Under the pieces are notes generated by a model, which was given only the letters and a program-made list of their open reading frames with translations, was not told the origin of the DNA and made no database searches. The position numbers and the translations under genes are program-made. A stretch of 64,000 nt of DNA, from NCBI GenBank assembly GCA_030374805.1, contig JARGSG010000207.1, positions 434,001 to 498,000 of the forward strand, in the 5' to 3' direction. Positions 10,953 to 21,629 of the stretch are shown in pieces. Source of the DNA: Gracilaria gracilis (lineage: Eukaryota; Rhodophyta; Florideophyceae; Gracilariales; Gracilariaceae). The number at the start of each line of letters is the position of its first letter. Within the stretch, counting starts at the first letter, position 1.

Positions 10953-13900
10953 TCATGCACGATTCTTCAGTTCCTCCAACTCATCAGCAGGAATTGTCGC
11001 TTTTACTAACACCCTCTCCGTATGCCATCTCTCCCAGCATTTAGAGCATATAGCTTGTTTGCAAACAGAGCACCACTGCCTCTGCCGAGATCCCCCTTTC
11101 TTTCGATACTCCTTTCCATTTTTTCTTTTACTGTGACTATAGGAGCAAAGAGAGCAGTAGGTGGTCTTGCCCTTCACCTTTTTTATGTGGCAGAGACCGC
11201 ATTAATCTCCTTCGTGTGTCCTCTACTCGGTTATATTTCTCCACTATACTCCTCTTGAAGAGCGGCGCAGTATCCACATGCTCTAGTTCCTGGGTTTTTG
11301 TCGTTGATGAAACGTTCCAACTCTGGCACGTCCCTCCTTTTGAGTTGTCGTTCTTTCACAATGTCTTGTACTCTCTCGCCAATTGCCGCGCAAATCCTGC
11401 AAACGAAACAACCCTTGAAACGTCATGACGCAGCTCATGGCATCCTTTACCATTCTTGACATCGGCCCATGCGTCTGGCAGAGCACCACTGTTTTTCGCC
11501 CTCGAAAGTCTATGAACCACCGCCGCGTTATTCACCTGTGCACAGAGAAGCCGTCCAATAATACTAACAATAGGGTTCTCCGATGAGTTCGTAAAACACA
11601 AAGATGTTAGCGCTCGACTGAATTCGTCGATGCCGACCTTCAAATGGTTCCAATAGACAAGAATTTTAGGCCTTATCATTCTGGCAGGGGGCAACGTGCC
11701 CTTCGTAGCAACAAGAGTTCTCTACGCCTAACTGAGACTATAATAAGTTGCATACGAATGGAGATCAGTTGCATGTGATGACTGAAGCATATTGTCATAT
11801 TCAGACGGAATATGCGTCGCGTTTCTTCCGACCCAGTCAAACGCACTAACTCTAATAGATGCCATGACGTGACTATACTGCGAAAGCAGCAGGGCATCAA
11901 ATCCAACGACAGCAGCGTACAAAATCTCTCCCACTCCACAATTACTGCCCTTCGCAACCACGAAGCACACATTATGTGCTTTCAGACACATTGCGTGATG
12001 CAAACACTGTAGGCGGTAGTCCGTCGATGCTACCAGCGCTTGAAACACCTTCATCGTATCTTCATTCTTACCAATACCTTGAAGAAATGAGAGTCACCCA
12101 TACTTATTTCGCAGGTTTAGGGCTGCTTCAATAGTCTTCACTGCAGTCATTGTCTTTATTTCGACCGCGCAGACGTGACGTTCGTGATTCATGCCAACGT
12201 AGGTCATTACCGCATCAGGGCTATCTGACACCATTGCATATTGTCGGGAGGAGATTAAGCCCACCGTCCTGATGTATTCAACTGTATACTTCTCTGTACT
12301 GTCCCTTGTACTGCTTGAGATGCATTCGGAAACGCGATGTTTTCCGAAGAAGTGCGGCAATCCGTTTTAAACTTGCGCTTCGTTAAATGACCCCTCCTTC
12401 ATTCCGGCGGTGCTCACCAAGGGCTTCATAACCCATGAGTCTAGAGATCTTTTATATAACACATCCAAAATAGTTTTCTTGTCGGCCTGCAAATGTTGCT
12501 CGGGCGATAACGATTGGGCATCATTTTCTTCAAGAACAACTGCTCCGGTTTCCACGCTTGTCTGTAGTTCTTTAATCTTATCCATGATTTGCGATTTCCT
12601 TAATGCATTTGAAAGCGGACGTCCTACTTTGCTCATCGCTTTTAACAATTCCTGTTTTGTTTAGGACTCCAAAACGGTTGCTGTAGAAGACAGTAGGAAT
12701 GATTTGGCCTCGGCAAAATCATTTCGAGGAGAAACGGAGGACAAGCGCCCGTTCAGAACATGACAAATAGCTTTGAATCGCAGCTCCAAATGTGCGGCAA
12801 CTTCACTAGAGTTATCAGAGAAATGTACGCCGCCATATCCAGTATACTTTCCATGCACTAAGTCAACAAGGGCCCCACAATTAGCCTTAAAGTTGCCCGC
12901 AACGTCCTTAATAAAATTGTTGGTTGTACGGTAGGTAAACTGGAATGCTCTGGCCAAGAACCACCCAGGATCTTGAGACTGTACCAGAGTCATCTGCTTA
13001 ACTCCCGCATTAATTTGAGATACCTTCAATCGAGCTAGAACTCCTCCATCTGTACCACCACCTGATTGCTCTTCGGTGTGATAGATTTTGTGGAACTTCT
13101 CAAGTTCGTCGCGGCCTTCGATGTGCTTGTATCCCGTCTTGGGGACCCAGGTGAACTTAGAGCCCTTGAAGAGTTTTTCATTCTTGTGGTAAACTGATGC
13201 CACTCGGCCGCTGTAGCTTTCCCGATAAACGACGGCCTCAATTGGGCGACCTGAAGAGGTTTTTGGCTTCCGTCGTGCACAATAGATCCCCCGGCAACCC
13301 TTCTCACTGATAGGGACGCCTTCATGGCGCTTGCGAATGGGCCCGTCGCCAGACACAAACAAATAATCAAGTGAACGTTTGTGTGTGCCGAGAATAGTTG
13401 CACTCAGCCTATCATTTAAAAAGTCAATAGCTTCATGATGACTATATCCACGGTCCGCTGCAAATGTGAAATCCACCATAGCTCTAATTGGGCCAGCAGT
13501 AGGGACGCCTTGAATCAATCTCACGAGTCTTTCCCAAGCGTCCAGTGATTTTTCAGCAGCTCGAGTGTAGTGACTGGCTATAGAAACAGGGTTTAGTGCC
13601 GAGCAGACGGCATTATTGACAGGGCCTAAGGCCTTCCTAGGATTATTGATATGACTCATTAGCGTCAGCCGCGCAACCGCTCTCTACCTGAACCTTTGAT
13701 GGTCATCATCCAAAAAAAAGATGGTCCGCCCTGGAACTAACAAAAAAAAAACGATTGATAGCAGCCAATTCATCTTCGAGCTCCGTTACCAGCGCGTTGG
13801 CTCTAAGGGGAACATTAGAACAACCAAAACCGCAGGTTTCAACCCTTTGCCTCCGTTGTACTGTGCAGCTAAGTGCAGACCAAATTTCCTTATAACGTTG

Positions 13901-14953
13901 TCCAGTGATTCCTATTTGATAGAAGAACTGAGAGTTCTCTGGTGCAGTCATTGTAGAAACACACGTAGAATAGGAGGCCGCAAGTACATGTAGGATAATA
14001 ACCCCCTTGAACTCTAACTCATTTGTTTGGGGCTGACGACGAGCCTTTAACACGCGGTTGATGTTTCTGGAGAGCTTTGAAAGAATATATGCAGGTAAGA
14101 ATACATCGAAGGCAGCCAATCTGGGAAGGCTTGATTCGTTGAGAGCCCGATCCCCAGTGGGAGATTCCTGAATATTTTTGACAACATTTCTTAGCACAGT
14201 ATTCGTTTCTTCCACAAAGTGTTTTCCCAAGTTTTCGTTGATGCCATCAATATCCAGTTCTATTGGCGCAAACGGGGAACTGTATTTCTACGTACTAAGG
14301 CCTACTCCCAACTTACCTCTTTCATTATCTGCATCAATATCACTCCCAATTGACATAGTAGCACCAGACGAATCCAAACTGTCCTCAAGAGTACAATCCA
14401 TTTCATTGCTAAACAACGAAGACCAAACGTCCTCAACTGCCATAGTCTGCGACTCAATTCTGTTTGACGTAACGGTATCCAAACTGTGCTTAGCAGCACA
14501 CTTGTTTTTTTCTCGATGCAGCTCTCGAACCTCACAGTCAGATACGGCTTCTTCCTGCTGAGCATCGGCAGAGAGTGTACTTGTAGTCGCCGTAGTTTGA
14601 GATAGAGAGTAGAGGTATGTTGGATCGTCGTCACTATTGTCAATTGAATGGTCATGACTACGTTGGAGATATTGATTCAGATTCTAGGCCGTTTCGGTAG
14701 GGCTTTGTGCATTGGGTATGGAACTCTCAAGATTTTCATCATCGTTGAAATCAAGAACAGTTGGCAGCAAAGATTGTGAATCATTATCCTCGAATTGTGT
14801 GTCCGTATCAAGGTCCACGGCGGATGTTGGGTTTTTGTTCACAATGCCAATAGCTTCTTGATCGGTTGGCTTCTCTGGGCTGGGGATAAATGCTTCTACT
14901 TGCCTAACCCGTGATTGAGAACTGCGTGGGGATGGCATTGCCATTGAGAGCAA
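10953..14953 (-). pseudogene. very large piggyBac-like transposase with embedded PD-(D/E)XK nuclease-like module
   Basis: Read right to left. 14953-14288: acidic N-terminus. 14230-13706: region with FYQIGITGQRYKEIW. 13659-12661: DDE-type core text TFAADRGYSHHEAIDFL followed by GTHKR, like the piggyBac block DNfyts...GTvk. 12648-11728: a nuclease-like module with MKEGSFNE, then SPDAV, CAVEIKT (Asp...Glu-x-Lys) and YRLQCLHHAM, the order seen in YqaJ/lambda-exonuclease-type enzymes. 11694-11356: VYWNHLKVGIDEFS, like the third-Asp block of piggyBac. 11177-10953: Cys/His-rich zinc ribbon (CSLC, CSVC, CSKC, WH). From 13659 to 11356 the frame is single, broken by TAA 12661, TAA 12367, TGA 12094 and two TAGs near 11722-11730. 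A frame change lies between 13706 and 13659 and another after 11356. The piggyBac and nuclease assignments rest on motif reading and need profile searches. Confidence 0.65.
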
Positions 14954-15036
14954 CTGGCTGTGAGCACGGGAACTGAGCCGACGTCAGGCTGTGAACGATA
15001 ATTTTACAATATTGCACGTCCGACAAAGCTGGCATG

Positions 15037-15177
15037 GTTCGGTGAGCCTACCGTGGGTCGGTGAGCTCACCGAAGGGTGAGACGGCGGGGCGAAATCTCG
15101 GTGAAATGGGAACGAGTTCACAGAACCTCACCGAAAAAATTCGGTGAGGAAAATTCCTCACCGAACTGTCATGGGGA
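15037..15177 (-). repeat. right terminal inverted repeat, CGGTGAG array
   Basis: Inverted partner of 10108-10249 with only a few substitutions. It keeps one perfect CGGTGAGCTCACCG palindrome (15059-15072); the second has become CGGTGAGCCTACCG. Confidence 0.85.
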
Positions 15178-15180
15178 TAT

Positions 15181-16594
15181 AATCTTGCGTGTTCCTGGAA
15201 GGAAAAAACTATTCAGCATTTCACCAAACAGCCGTTCGTGGACCAATAGACTTGCATGTTGAGCGGTACGTGCATTACGGCGAACTGGGGACGCACTGAG
15301 TCTCGGACGCTGTGTAATACGTGCGAAACGTCCCTTAATTCTTTGTTGCAATTAAACGAGTTGCCTGAGTCGTGCTCTGCTTGTTGCACTCAAGGGCCTT
15401 CTGCGTCGCATGTTTGCTTCACATGCGAAAAGCTTTTTACATTATTTCGGAATCGGGGAGTCGTCGGAAGGTCTAAGGTTAGATAGCCTGCGACAACGTT
15501 ACTTGGACTTCGAAACAACTGGGGATGAAGAATGTACTTGAACTGAGTTCAAGTTCGTAAGGCTGAGTGTCAAAGCAGGGTCCATATGGCCCCCGATCAC
15601 GTAAAGTTACGCCGAAAGTGCAACGGAGGCGACTGAAATCGGGCCCTGTTTGAACGAAACGCGGTAGTGTTCGCAATCCACCACAACGAAAGCACCGTGA
15701 AAATCGTTGATCACTCAAGAATTTTCACGATTGGTTGGTTGAGATCTTACACGATATCCTGATGGAAAAATTGCTTGTTCTCCTGGACACTCCTCTCCCA
15801 GGTGATTGTCTCATTCCGCGTTTTTGTACCCTTGTTACACAAAAACAAAATATATCCTGAGAAAGGTCTCGGGAGACCCTGGAAACACTAGCCGTAGTAG
15901 CCACTCGTTTCACTGCCAAGCGCGTTTTTTCTGAGGCTACGTTTCCCACCGTAACCGCTAGAGTCACAAATTTTGTGGCTATGTCCTGAAGCAAAAATTT
16001 AAGATTCACGGCGTTCCCGTTGGTACCTACGACACTGAGTAGAGATGCCTTAATGCCCAGCAAAACTCCCGCAATCCATCCGCGGCTGCTTTCTGGTCAC
16101 ATCAACGATACAGAAAGAACAGAAGCAGCAGGAAACAACTTGCTTTCTGAACGAATCGCCGGTTCAAACATTTCACACAACTTCAATGCAATAGAATTTG
16201 CTTTTCTCGTAGACTGAGTCCGCTTTGTACCATGTCCTGCCACCCTTTTCTAGATAAACGTTCAGGTTTTCTTTTGTAAAAAGGCATCCACCCTTTAAAC
16301 GCGATGGCATTTTCATTCCACTGTACCCAACGTAGACAATGTAGCCCTCCACGTTTTCACAACTAGGAAGACAAGCCAGAGTTCATTGCTTGAAAAAAGT
16401 TTCAGCCCCAACAACAGAGATATATTCAACAAAACGCAGCATGAAGTTCGCAGAAAAGCAGCTCAGAACCACTCTATAAAGGCCCTGTCTTAATATGTTG
16501 CCCGTGTCGCGCACAAGCCATTACGTCAAACCGAAACAAATTCAAATATTTCAACTAAGCAGAACGTTCTTGCGGAAAGACAAGTGTTACGTTT
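15181..16594. other. unassigned stretch with minus-strand ORF remnants
   Basis: On the minus strand, 15725-16063 stays open and, across one TGA near 16110, continues upstream; a second open stretch about 16200-16400 reads as a plausible folded segment (text VEGYIVYVGYSG, TWYKADSVYEKS). Neither resembles a family I know. On the plus strand, 15256-15486 has three CxxC pairs but no clear partner. I regard the region as decayed mobile DNA without a supported functional gene. Confidence 0.35.
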
Positions 16595-18306
16595 TCATCC
16601 CCTTCGACGCAAATCCCGATTTTCGTATTCAAATAGACCGCAATACAGTTGCAAAGGTCGTTCTTCCTCCCATACCAACTTAAAACCCTCAACAACTAGC
16701 GCCATCGATTCTCGCTCTTGAAGCAAATCTGATTCATTGGCACGCGCATGCGCACAATGCTCTTCGCGCGCTACCTGCAGACTTTCACGACAAGTAGCAA
16801 GATCGCTGGCTAACGCTTCCAAGCGACGAAAGTCAGCGGGAGTTTCCGGATTCTGCTTCTTCCGATCTCGTTCACTCAGGACATCAAGAACTGCGGCGGC
16901 ATTCACATACCCTCCCTGTGAAGTACTTATCTTAGTCGTTCCCTGTTTCATGAAATTAGCTCTACTTGCAAACTCACGACGGTGGCTCCCGTAGGACATC
17001 ATAATCTGCTCTGGTTCTTCCTTCGTACATGGGACACCGCGGTTATTATTATGTGGAATTGCAACAGAATGTCTACATCGTAGGTCGTAGTTCCATATTC
17101 TAGTTCGCCGAAAACCACTTTAAATATTGGGCACCGTAAGAAAGTCTGACATAGCGTACCGCACAGGTCTAGCCATGTCGAAAGCGTCAATTTCCGATCT
17201 GATTCTAGATTCTCGATGAATTTCTTTCTGTATAGAACATTTGTACGGCGAGAAGACGGACGCATCCAAAGGTTGAAGGACATGAGATGTTTTGGATGGC
17301 AGAGCGACAGAGATGATTCTGTTTTCAAGAAGTAATTTCAAGGGGTTAAACTGGATATGTGATTTGTAGCCATCGAAGAGAAGCAAGTAGTACGATTTAT
17401 CTATTCTACGCTGCTTGATCTCGTCGACGAACTGTCTCGCCCAGTCTAAAAATATCGCGTTATTAACTCCAGGAACACCACGCTGATAAAAAATAACACG
17501 GTGAGAGAGCATCATGCAGTGATTTGTACGCATCATTAGTGTGCATTAATATCCCAGAAGTAAATCAAGGGCTTGAACATTGTGAAGTCAGCACATACGA
17601 CAGGCATAACAGTCACTCTATCGCCAGAACCTTTCGCACCACATACACTTTGTGTATCAGTCGTCCTCGTATGCCCAGATTAGTTACACATTACGAATGC
17701 TACGTCCAAAAGTCTTGCCGAAAGACGCACCTGACTCGTCAACGTTAACAACCTGTGATGGGCTGCTTATTCCAAACTTCTTCATAACGGGAAAAGGATA
17801 GCGAAGAATCTTCCAATGTTATTCGAATTGACGGCACTAACGCGACGCCCTTTGGCGCTTTGAACAGGTTGATACTTAATATCATGACGTTCGCAAAACA
17901 GTCTCACCCACTTCTCCGATCATCTTTGGTTCTCGAAGGTTATCGAATACTGTCTTTCAGTCGAAAGCGTCGAGATGTAATAGGAGGTAAGCTCGGCAAG
18001 GCATGATTTGTTTAGCGGTGTGTTTCGTTCAGCGTATGCTCTAAAAACTTGTGATATATCTTTTTCTTGATGTTCCAACAAAATTTTAAGACGACCTGGT
18101 CGGGTTAGTTTGAGAGATATATCGCTTGCACTGCGACGCAGAAAGCCATGTGATTGATCTAGCCACTTCATATGGGCGTTATGCAAACGATACGAAGGAA
18201 CATTATACCTCTTTTTGAGCTCGTAGTACGATTGTCCGTTTTCAAACCTCTCGAATATGGTTTCCTGGAAGCAGCGGTAATAAGAATTGGTGGAGGATGA
18301 TGACAT
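16595..18306 (-). pseudogene. pogo-like DDE transposase relic (copy B)
   Basis: Begins at 18306 with a Psq/Hin-type helix-turn-helix region (18306-17920; text FENGQSYYELKKRYNVPSY). The first catalytic Asp block, VVNVDESG, is readable near 17740-17720. From 17536 the frame carries LLLFDGYKSH (second Asp) and SHVLQPLDASVF (third Asp), then after a TAA at 17120 the typical SGFRRTRIWNYD segment. The frame continues to 16595 with a charged, helical C-terminus. Frame changes between 17920 and 17536 and several stops show it is dead. Same family as 82-2298 and 35640-37391 but clearly diverged from both. Confidence 0.8.
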
Positions 18307-19618
18307 TGTGGTTTATCGGGCAGGAATGGGGCACGGTGTGATCTGGAAGCAGGTCCGTTATAATTGCTTATCGTTTATAAGGTCCTCAGGATTGGCGCCT
18401 TTTCTGAGATTGCATTTTGACAGAGTGAGATACAGCTTTATCGCCGGGGTTTGGTGCATAAAGAAGTTGTGTTATGGTGTCTATAGATATTTTACAAAGT
18501 CTGGTTGCGTTCATGGCTTTCAGATATTTGACGAAGGGGACGTCGATAAACTGAATTTGGGTAGTTATATCTTTCTCACCACACATCATGTAAAGCGCTC
18601 ATATTATCTGGTGGCAATGAAACTCTCTAATGCGCTAAGGCTATCGTCGTTTTATTCGCTAAAAAAGAACAGAGTCGCCTCAATTTTTGGAGAGAGATAA
18701 GAATTTTTACAATGCGGAGGGCGGTCTTGCGAGCCCTCGGGACGCAGAATGTATGTTCCTCACATCGTTTTTGATTACATGCATTTGGCCATCTGATACA
18801 AATTATGTTCCGAACGTTTATCAGTTCCATAAGTGAGCAAAAAGCTCCCAACCACAAAGAAATACGAAAACAGAGGATGCTGCCATAACAATAAGAGCAA
18901 CCCTATCAGTGAGGTCAAATAGCTAAATTGCCAAATATTTTAGCTTCGGCGGTCAAAACGGCATCTCTATCGGATGAGCCGAACCTGTTTCTTAAAGCTA
19001 TTCAGCTAAAACGATAGCCAAATCGCACAAGATTTGGCGCCATGTTTGGCCGCGAAGCCAATTTCTTCAATCAATGAAACAGTGCCACGTAGTACCATTT
19101 CTTTTTTCTCACCAAGTTCAAACTGTTGTTACGTCATGCGAACACAAAAAGACAAATCGTGAGAGTGCTCATAACTTCTTGTCAACACTTGAAGTCACCT
19201 TCAGCAAACATGGCTGCTAATGCACTAGATGTTTCCACCAGAGGCCCAAACTTCAGCCCCGTAGAAGACCTTTCCCTTGCACGGTCAGGGATCTCCGCCT
19301 CAAAAATAGTATTCGACTGTTCTGAAGATATTCCAAACCCAAAATGAGTACTACCGTGCCCGTACGGCTGTGAGTTTGCACTCACGCTGGTGCACAGTAT
19401 CGAAGACGACGCAAAAGTACTTGGCCGCAGACAAATTGTATCGCTCTGCGATTCCGTCTCGCCAAACCGAAGAAGCCACGCTCAGAAATGTGATGGTAAT
19501 GGTGCTTTATCGAAATAAGAACAAAACCAAGGTAAAGGGAGAAGAAAAGCTACCTGGACTCATCCGTTTTCTACCTGCTGTTCGAATTTTGTCTACCTGT
19601 CCAAACTTCTCGTGCACC
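18307..19618. other. intergenic stretch without supported gene
   Basis: Scattered short frames on both strands, none with a motif. Around 18910-19060 a stretch repeatedly uses AGCTAAA/TTTAGCT-like words, perhaps part of a decayed terminal repeat, but I could not pair it with another end. Confidence 0.4.
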
Positions 19619-20341
19619 ATGGGAGCCATCTCTCGCACGGCAGCCGGGTACTCTTCCGAGCACAATGATGACTCTAATAGGAAGCGGAAGAAAGAGATTG
19701 CCTTGCGCTGTCAAAAGGCTGGGGCTATCGAAATGGAGTCACCATCGCTCGTGCGTTCGTCAGAAGCAAAAAAGCAGAAATTGGACAGAGTACTTGAGCG
19801 TAATATAACAAAAGTATCGTCTAGCGTAGATGCCATAACGGAAGCCTTAAAAGGCTCTTCGGCCTCTAAAAAACAGCCAACTTCTATTGCACTACAGCTC
19901 AAGATCACCCATCGCATGTCGCTGCCACCGATTGAGCTGAACCAAAGACTTGAGAACCCCATGAAACAAGCAGCAACTATGCGCGGCTTCAATGAAAACA
20001 TTACTGCGAATATAGAAGAAACCATTGAAGAACGAGGGATCCAAGCCGACGCCCTCCAACATCCTCTGAATAGCACTTCTTCCTCCGCTTTCCAGCGCAA
20101 TGTGCATAAAGCGTCGGAATCCGAAACAGAAGGCTCCAACGAAGAAGAAGGAGAGAACGCTGCATCAATTAGTATTATTGGCACCAAATCAAGTTCAATG
20201 AGTAATCGAATCAATAACGAAATGGAAAACGGAAATCGGGGACGGCTTAGGCGCTTTAGTGCCGTCGGAGGCGGGTTACTGATCTACTGGTCTTCGCAGG
20301 GATGTTGGAGTCGTGTAAGGTGCGGAAAAGCGTATTCATGA
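19619..20341 (+). CDS. hypothetical Lys/Ser-rich protein, possibly transposon-derived
   Basis: The open frame extends from 19370, but the Met at 19619 is the more natural start. The protein (240 residues) opens with a basic NRKRKKE nuclear-localisation-like segment at residues 24-30, has a predicted helical, polar middle (KKQKLDRVLERN, SVDAITEALKG) and an acidic Glu-rich patch (ESETEGSNEEEGEN). I recognise no domain. It lies just outside the piggyBac element that starts at 20883. Polar composition and NLS-like clusters would fit a DNA-binding accessory protein of a transposon, but this is inference; it may also be a chance frame. Confidence 0.35.
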   Translation: MGAISRTAAGYSSEHNDDSNRKRKKEIALRCQKAGAIEMESPSLVRSSEAKKQKLDRVLERNITKVSSSVDAITEALKGSSASKKQPTSIALQLKITHRMSLPPIELNQRLENPMKQAATMRGFNENITANIEETIEERGIQADALQHPLNSTSSSAFQRNVHKASESETEGSNEEEGENAASISIIGTKSSSMSNRINNEMENGNRGRLRRFSAVGGGLLIYWSSQGCWSRVRCGKAYS

Positions 20342-20882
20342 GGTATTCCGTGTTCTGGCCCAAAAATGATGCGATAAAGATTCAGAGAAGTTACGACTAG
20401 CATCTTTATTTGTCACGAGATCCTGTGCGTTTAGCAATCCAAGTAAACCAGAGGATGCAATTGATGTTTGTGGAATTGTTGTATTTGACGCAGGCGTAAT
20501 TGTTTGGTGAACGTCACCGAAAATTTTTTCGATAACGCTAATCGCCTCTCCATTTTCGCCCACTATTTTGGTTTAGCTCTCCATTGGAATCCATGTCTAC
20601 CAGCATATTATGCAGTATAGAGCACAATTTACTAATAAGAATGATAAGCTCATCACTCCACTCGAAGCGCTTACAGCAAAGAATCTGAAACCGCCTTTAA
20701 AGGGCACCAAAAAACGCTCAATATCTTTCCTTGTCTATTCATGAGAAATCGTCATGTTCTGCTCACGATCATTGACTAGACCGTGGTTTAGGCCGACTAA
20801 TATTGCCCCTCTGGGATATATACCAACTACAAGGTAATATAAAAAACTATTATAAATAAAAAGGGGGCTGTTGTCAACGACG
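20342..20882. other. spacer before the piggyBac terminus
   Basis: No gene seen. A minus-strand frame of 75 codons (20336-20563) overlaps the end of the hypothetical ORF and has no motif. The stretch ends at the TTAA at 20883. Confidence 0.4.
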
Positions 20883-21191
20883 TTAACCCTTTTGACCCTA
20901 AAAATTCTTATGTCCACAGTGATAGACATAAGCCACGACCAATTAGCTTCGCCCGGCGAAAAGCCAAGATAGGTGGTTGAGGAGGGCTCTATTGTTGATT
21001 GAACAATACACCCGCGAGTGCCTATTTCCAAACTCAGCAGCGCTCCAAAACAAATCTCAAGTGCACACTACGCGTACGAGGGGAGGAAGTAGAATGCAAC
21101 AGCAACTCCCGACTTGCTATCACCGCGCACTTTCGTCTGTGCCCGTTTCATGCGACTGTCGCTTTCTTGCGAACCGTGTGAGTATACTGTG

Positions 21192-21629
21192 ATGAGTGAA
21201 AAGAAATGCACGGAACGCCGTGCACCGGAAGCGATGGTACATAAACAAACGACCGGGACTGGTAGTGGCCCGAATGAAGACATGCTTCAATATGTGTCAA
21301 ACACACCTATTACCATCTGCATCAACCTCCCGCAGGTAACTGCAGCCAACGAGGAGATCGCATGTAAACAATGTGGAGCAAGACCATGTTACTGGGTACA
21401 GATGGCTTCCTCTGTAGTGACCAAGACAGCTGCTGTGTATCCTGCCCTCGGTGCTTTTGCCGACAATAACAACGACGCCCGCAAAGCCGCTTACAAATCA
21501 TATATTTATGAGAGATATGGCTCTCTTGGTAAAGGAAGGCGTATTCAGATACCAAACTGCGTTCTGGAAGGCATAAGGACAATATGGCCAGATAATGTGG
21601 GCAGCTACATGGAATTCAAAGAGCATTAG
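21192..21629 (+). CDS. small Cys-containing ORF convergent with the piggyBac transposase
   Basis: The ATG at 21192 gives a 145-residue protein; the frame is open further upstream, but this Met precedes the polar N-terminus. Visible features: a CKQCGARPCYW segment that could bind zinc, and a basic GSLGKGRRIQIPNCV segment followed by IRTIWPDN near the C-terminus. No family recognised with certainty. Its stop (21627-21629) overlaps the stop of the piggyBac transposase on the other strand (21626-21628), and it lies inside the TTAA-bounded element, so it is a candidate accessory protein of that transposon. Unlike the neighbouring transposases its frame has no internal stop. Confidence 0.5.
   Translation: MSEKKCTERRAPEAMVHKQTTGTGSGPNEDMLQYVSNTPITICINLPQVTAANEEIACKQCGARPCYWVQMASSVVTKTAAVYPALGAFADNNNDARKAAYKSYIYERYGSLGKGRRIQIPNCVLEGIRTIWPDNVGSYMEFKEH

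Larger units (their letters stand above)
10108..15177 (-). mobile_element. 5.07-kb DNA transposon with long heptamer-rich terminal inverted repeats
   Basis: The two ends are inverted copies of about 141 bp (10108-10249 and 15037-15177) beginning TCCCCATGACA. Each is followed outward by TA, so a TA target duplication is the simplest reading; because the outer bases are palindromic (ATATCCCC/GGGGATAT), a slightly different boundary is possible. One large decayed transposase gene occupies the minus strand inside. The left interior (10250-10950) holds no supported gene. The superfamily cannot be fixed from the ends: the encoded protein resembles piggyBac transposases, but the flanks are not TTAA. 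Confidence 0.8.

Noticed and set aside
15256..15486. ORF with three CxxC pairs, suggesting a zinc-binding protein
   Set aside because: Spacing fits no finger class and there is no conserved neighbour; likely chance in a Cys-codon-rich frame.
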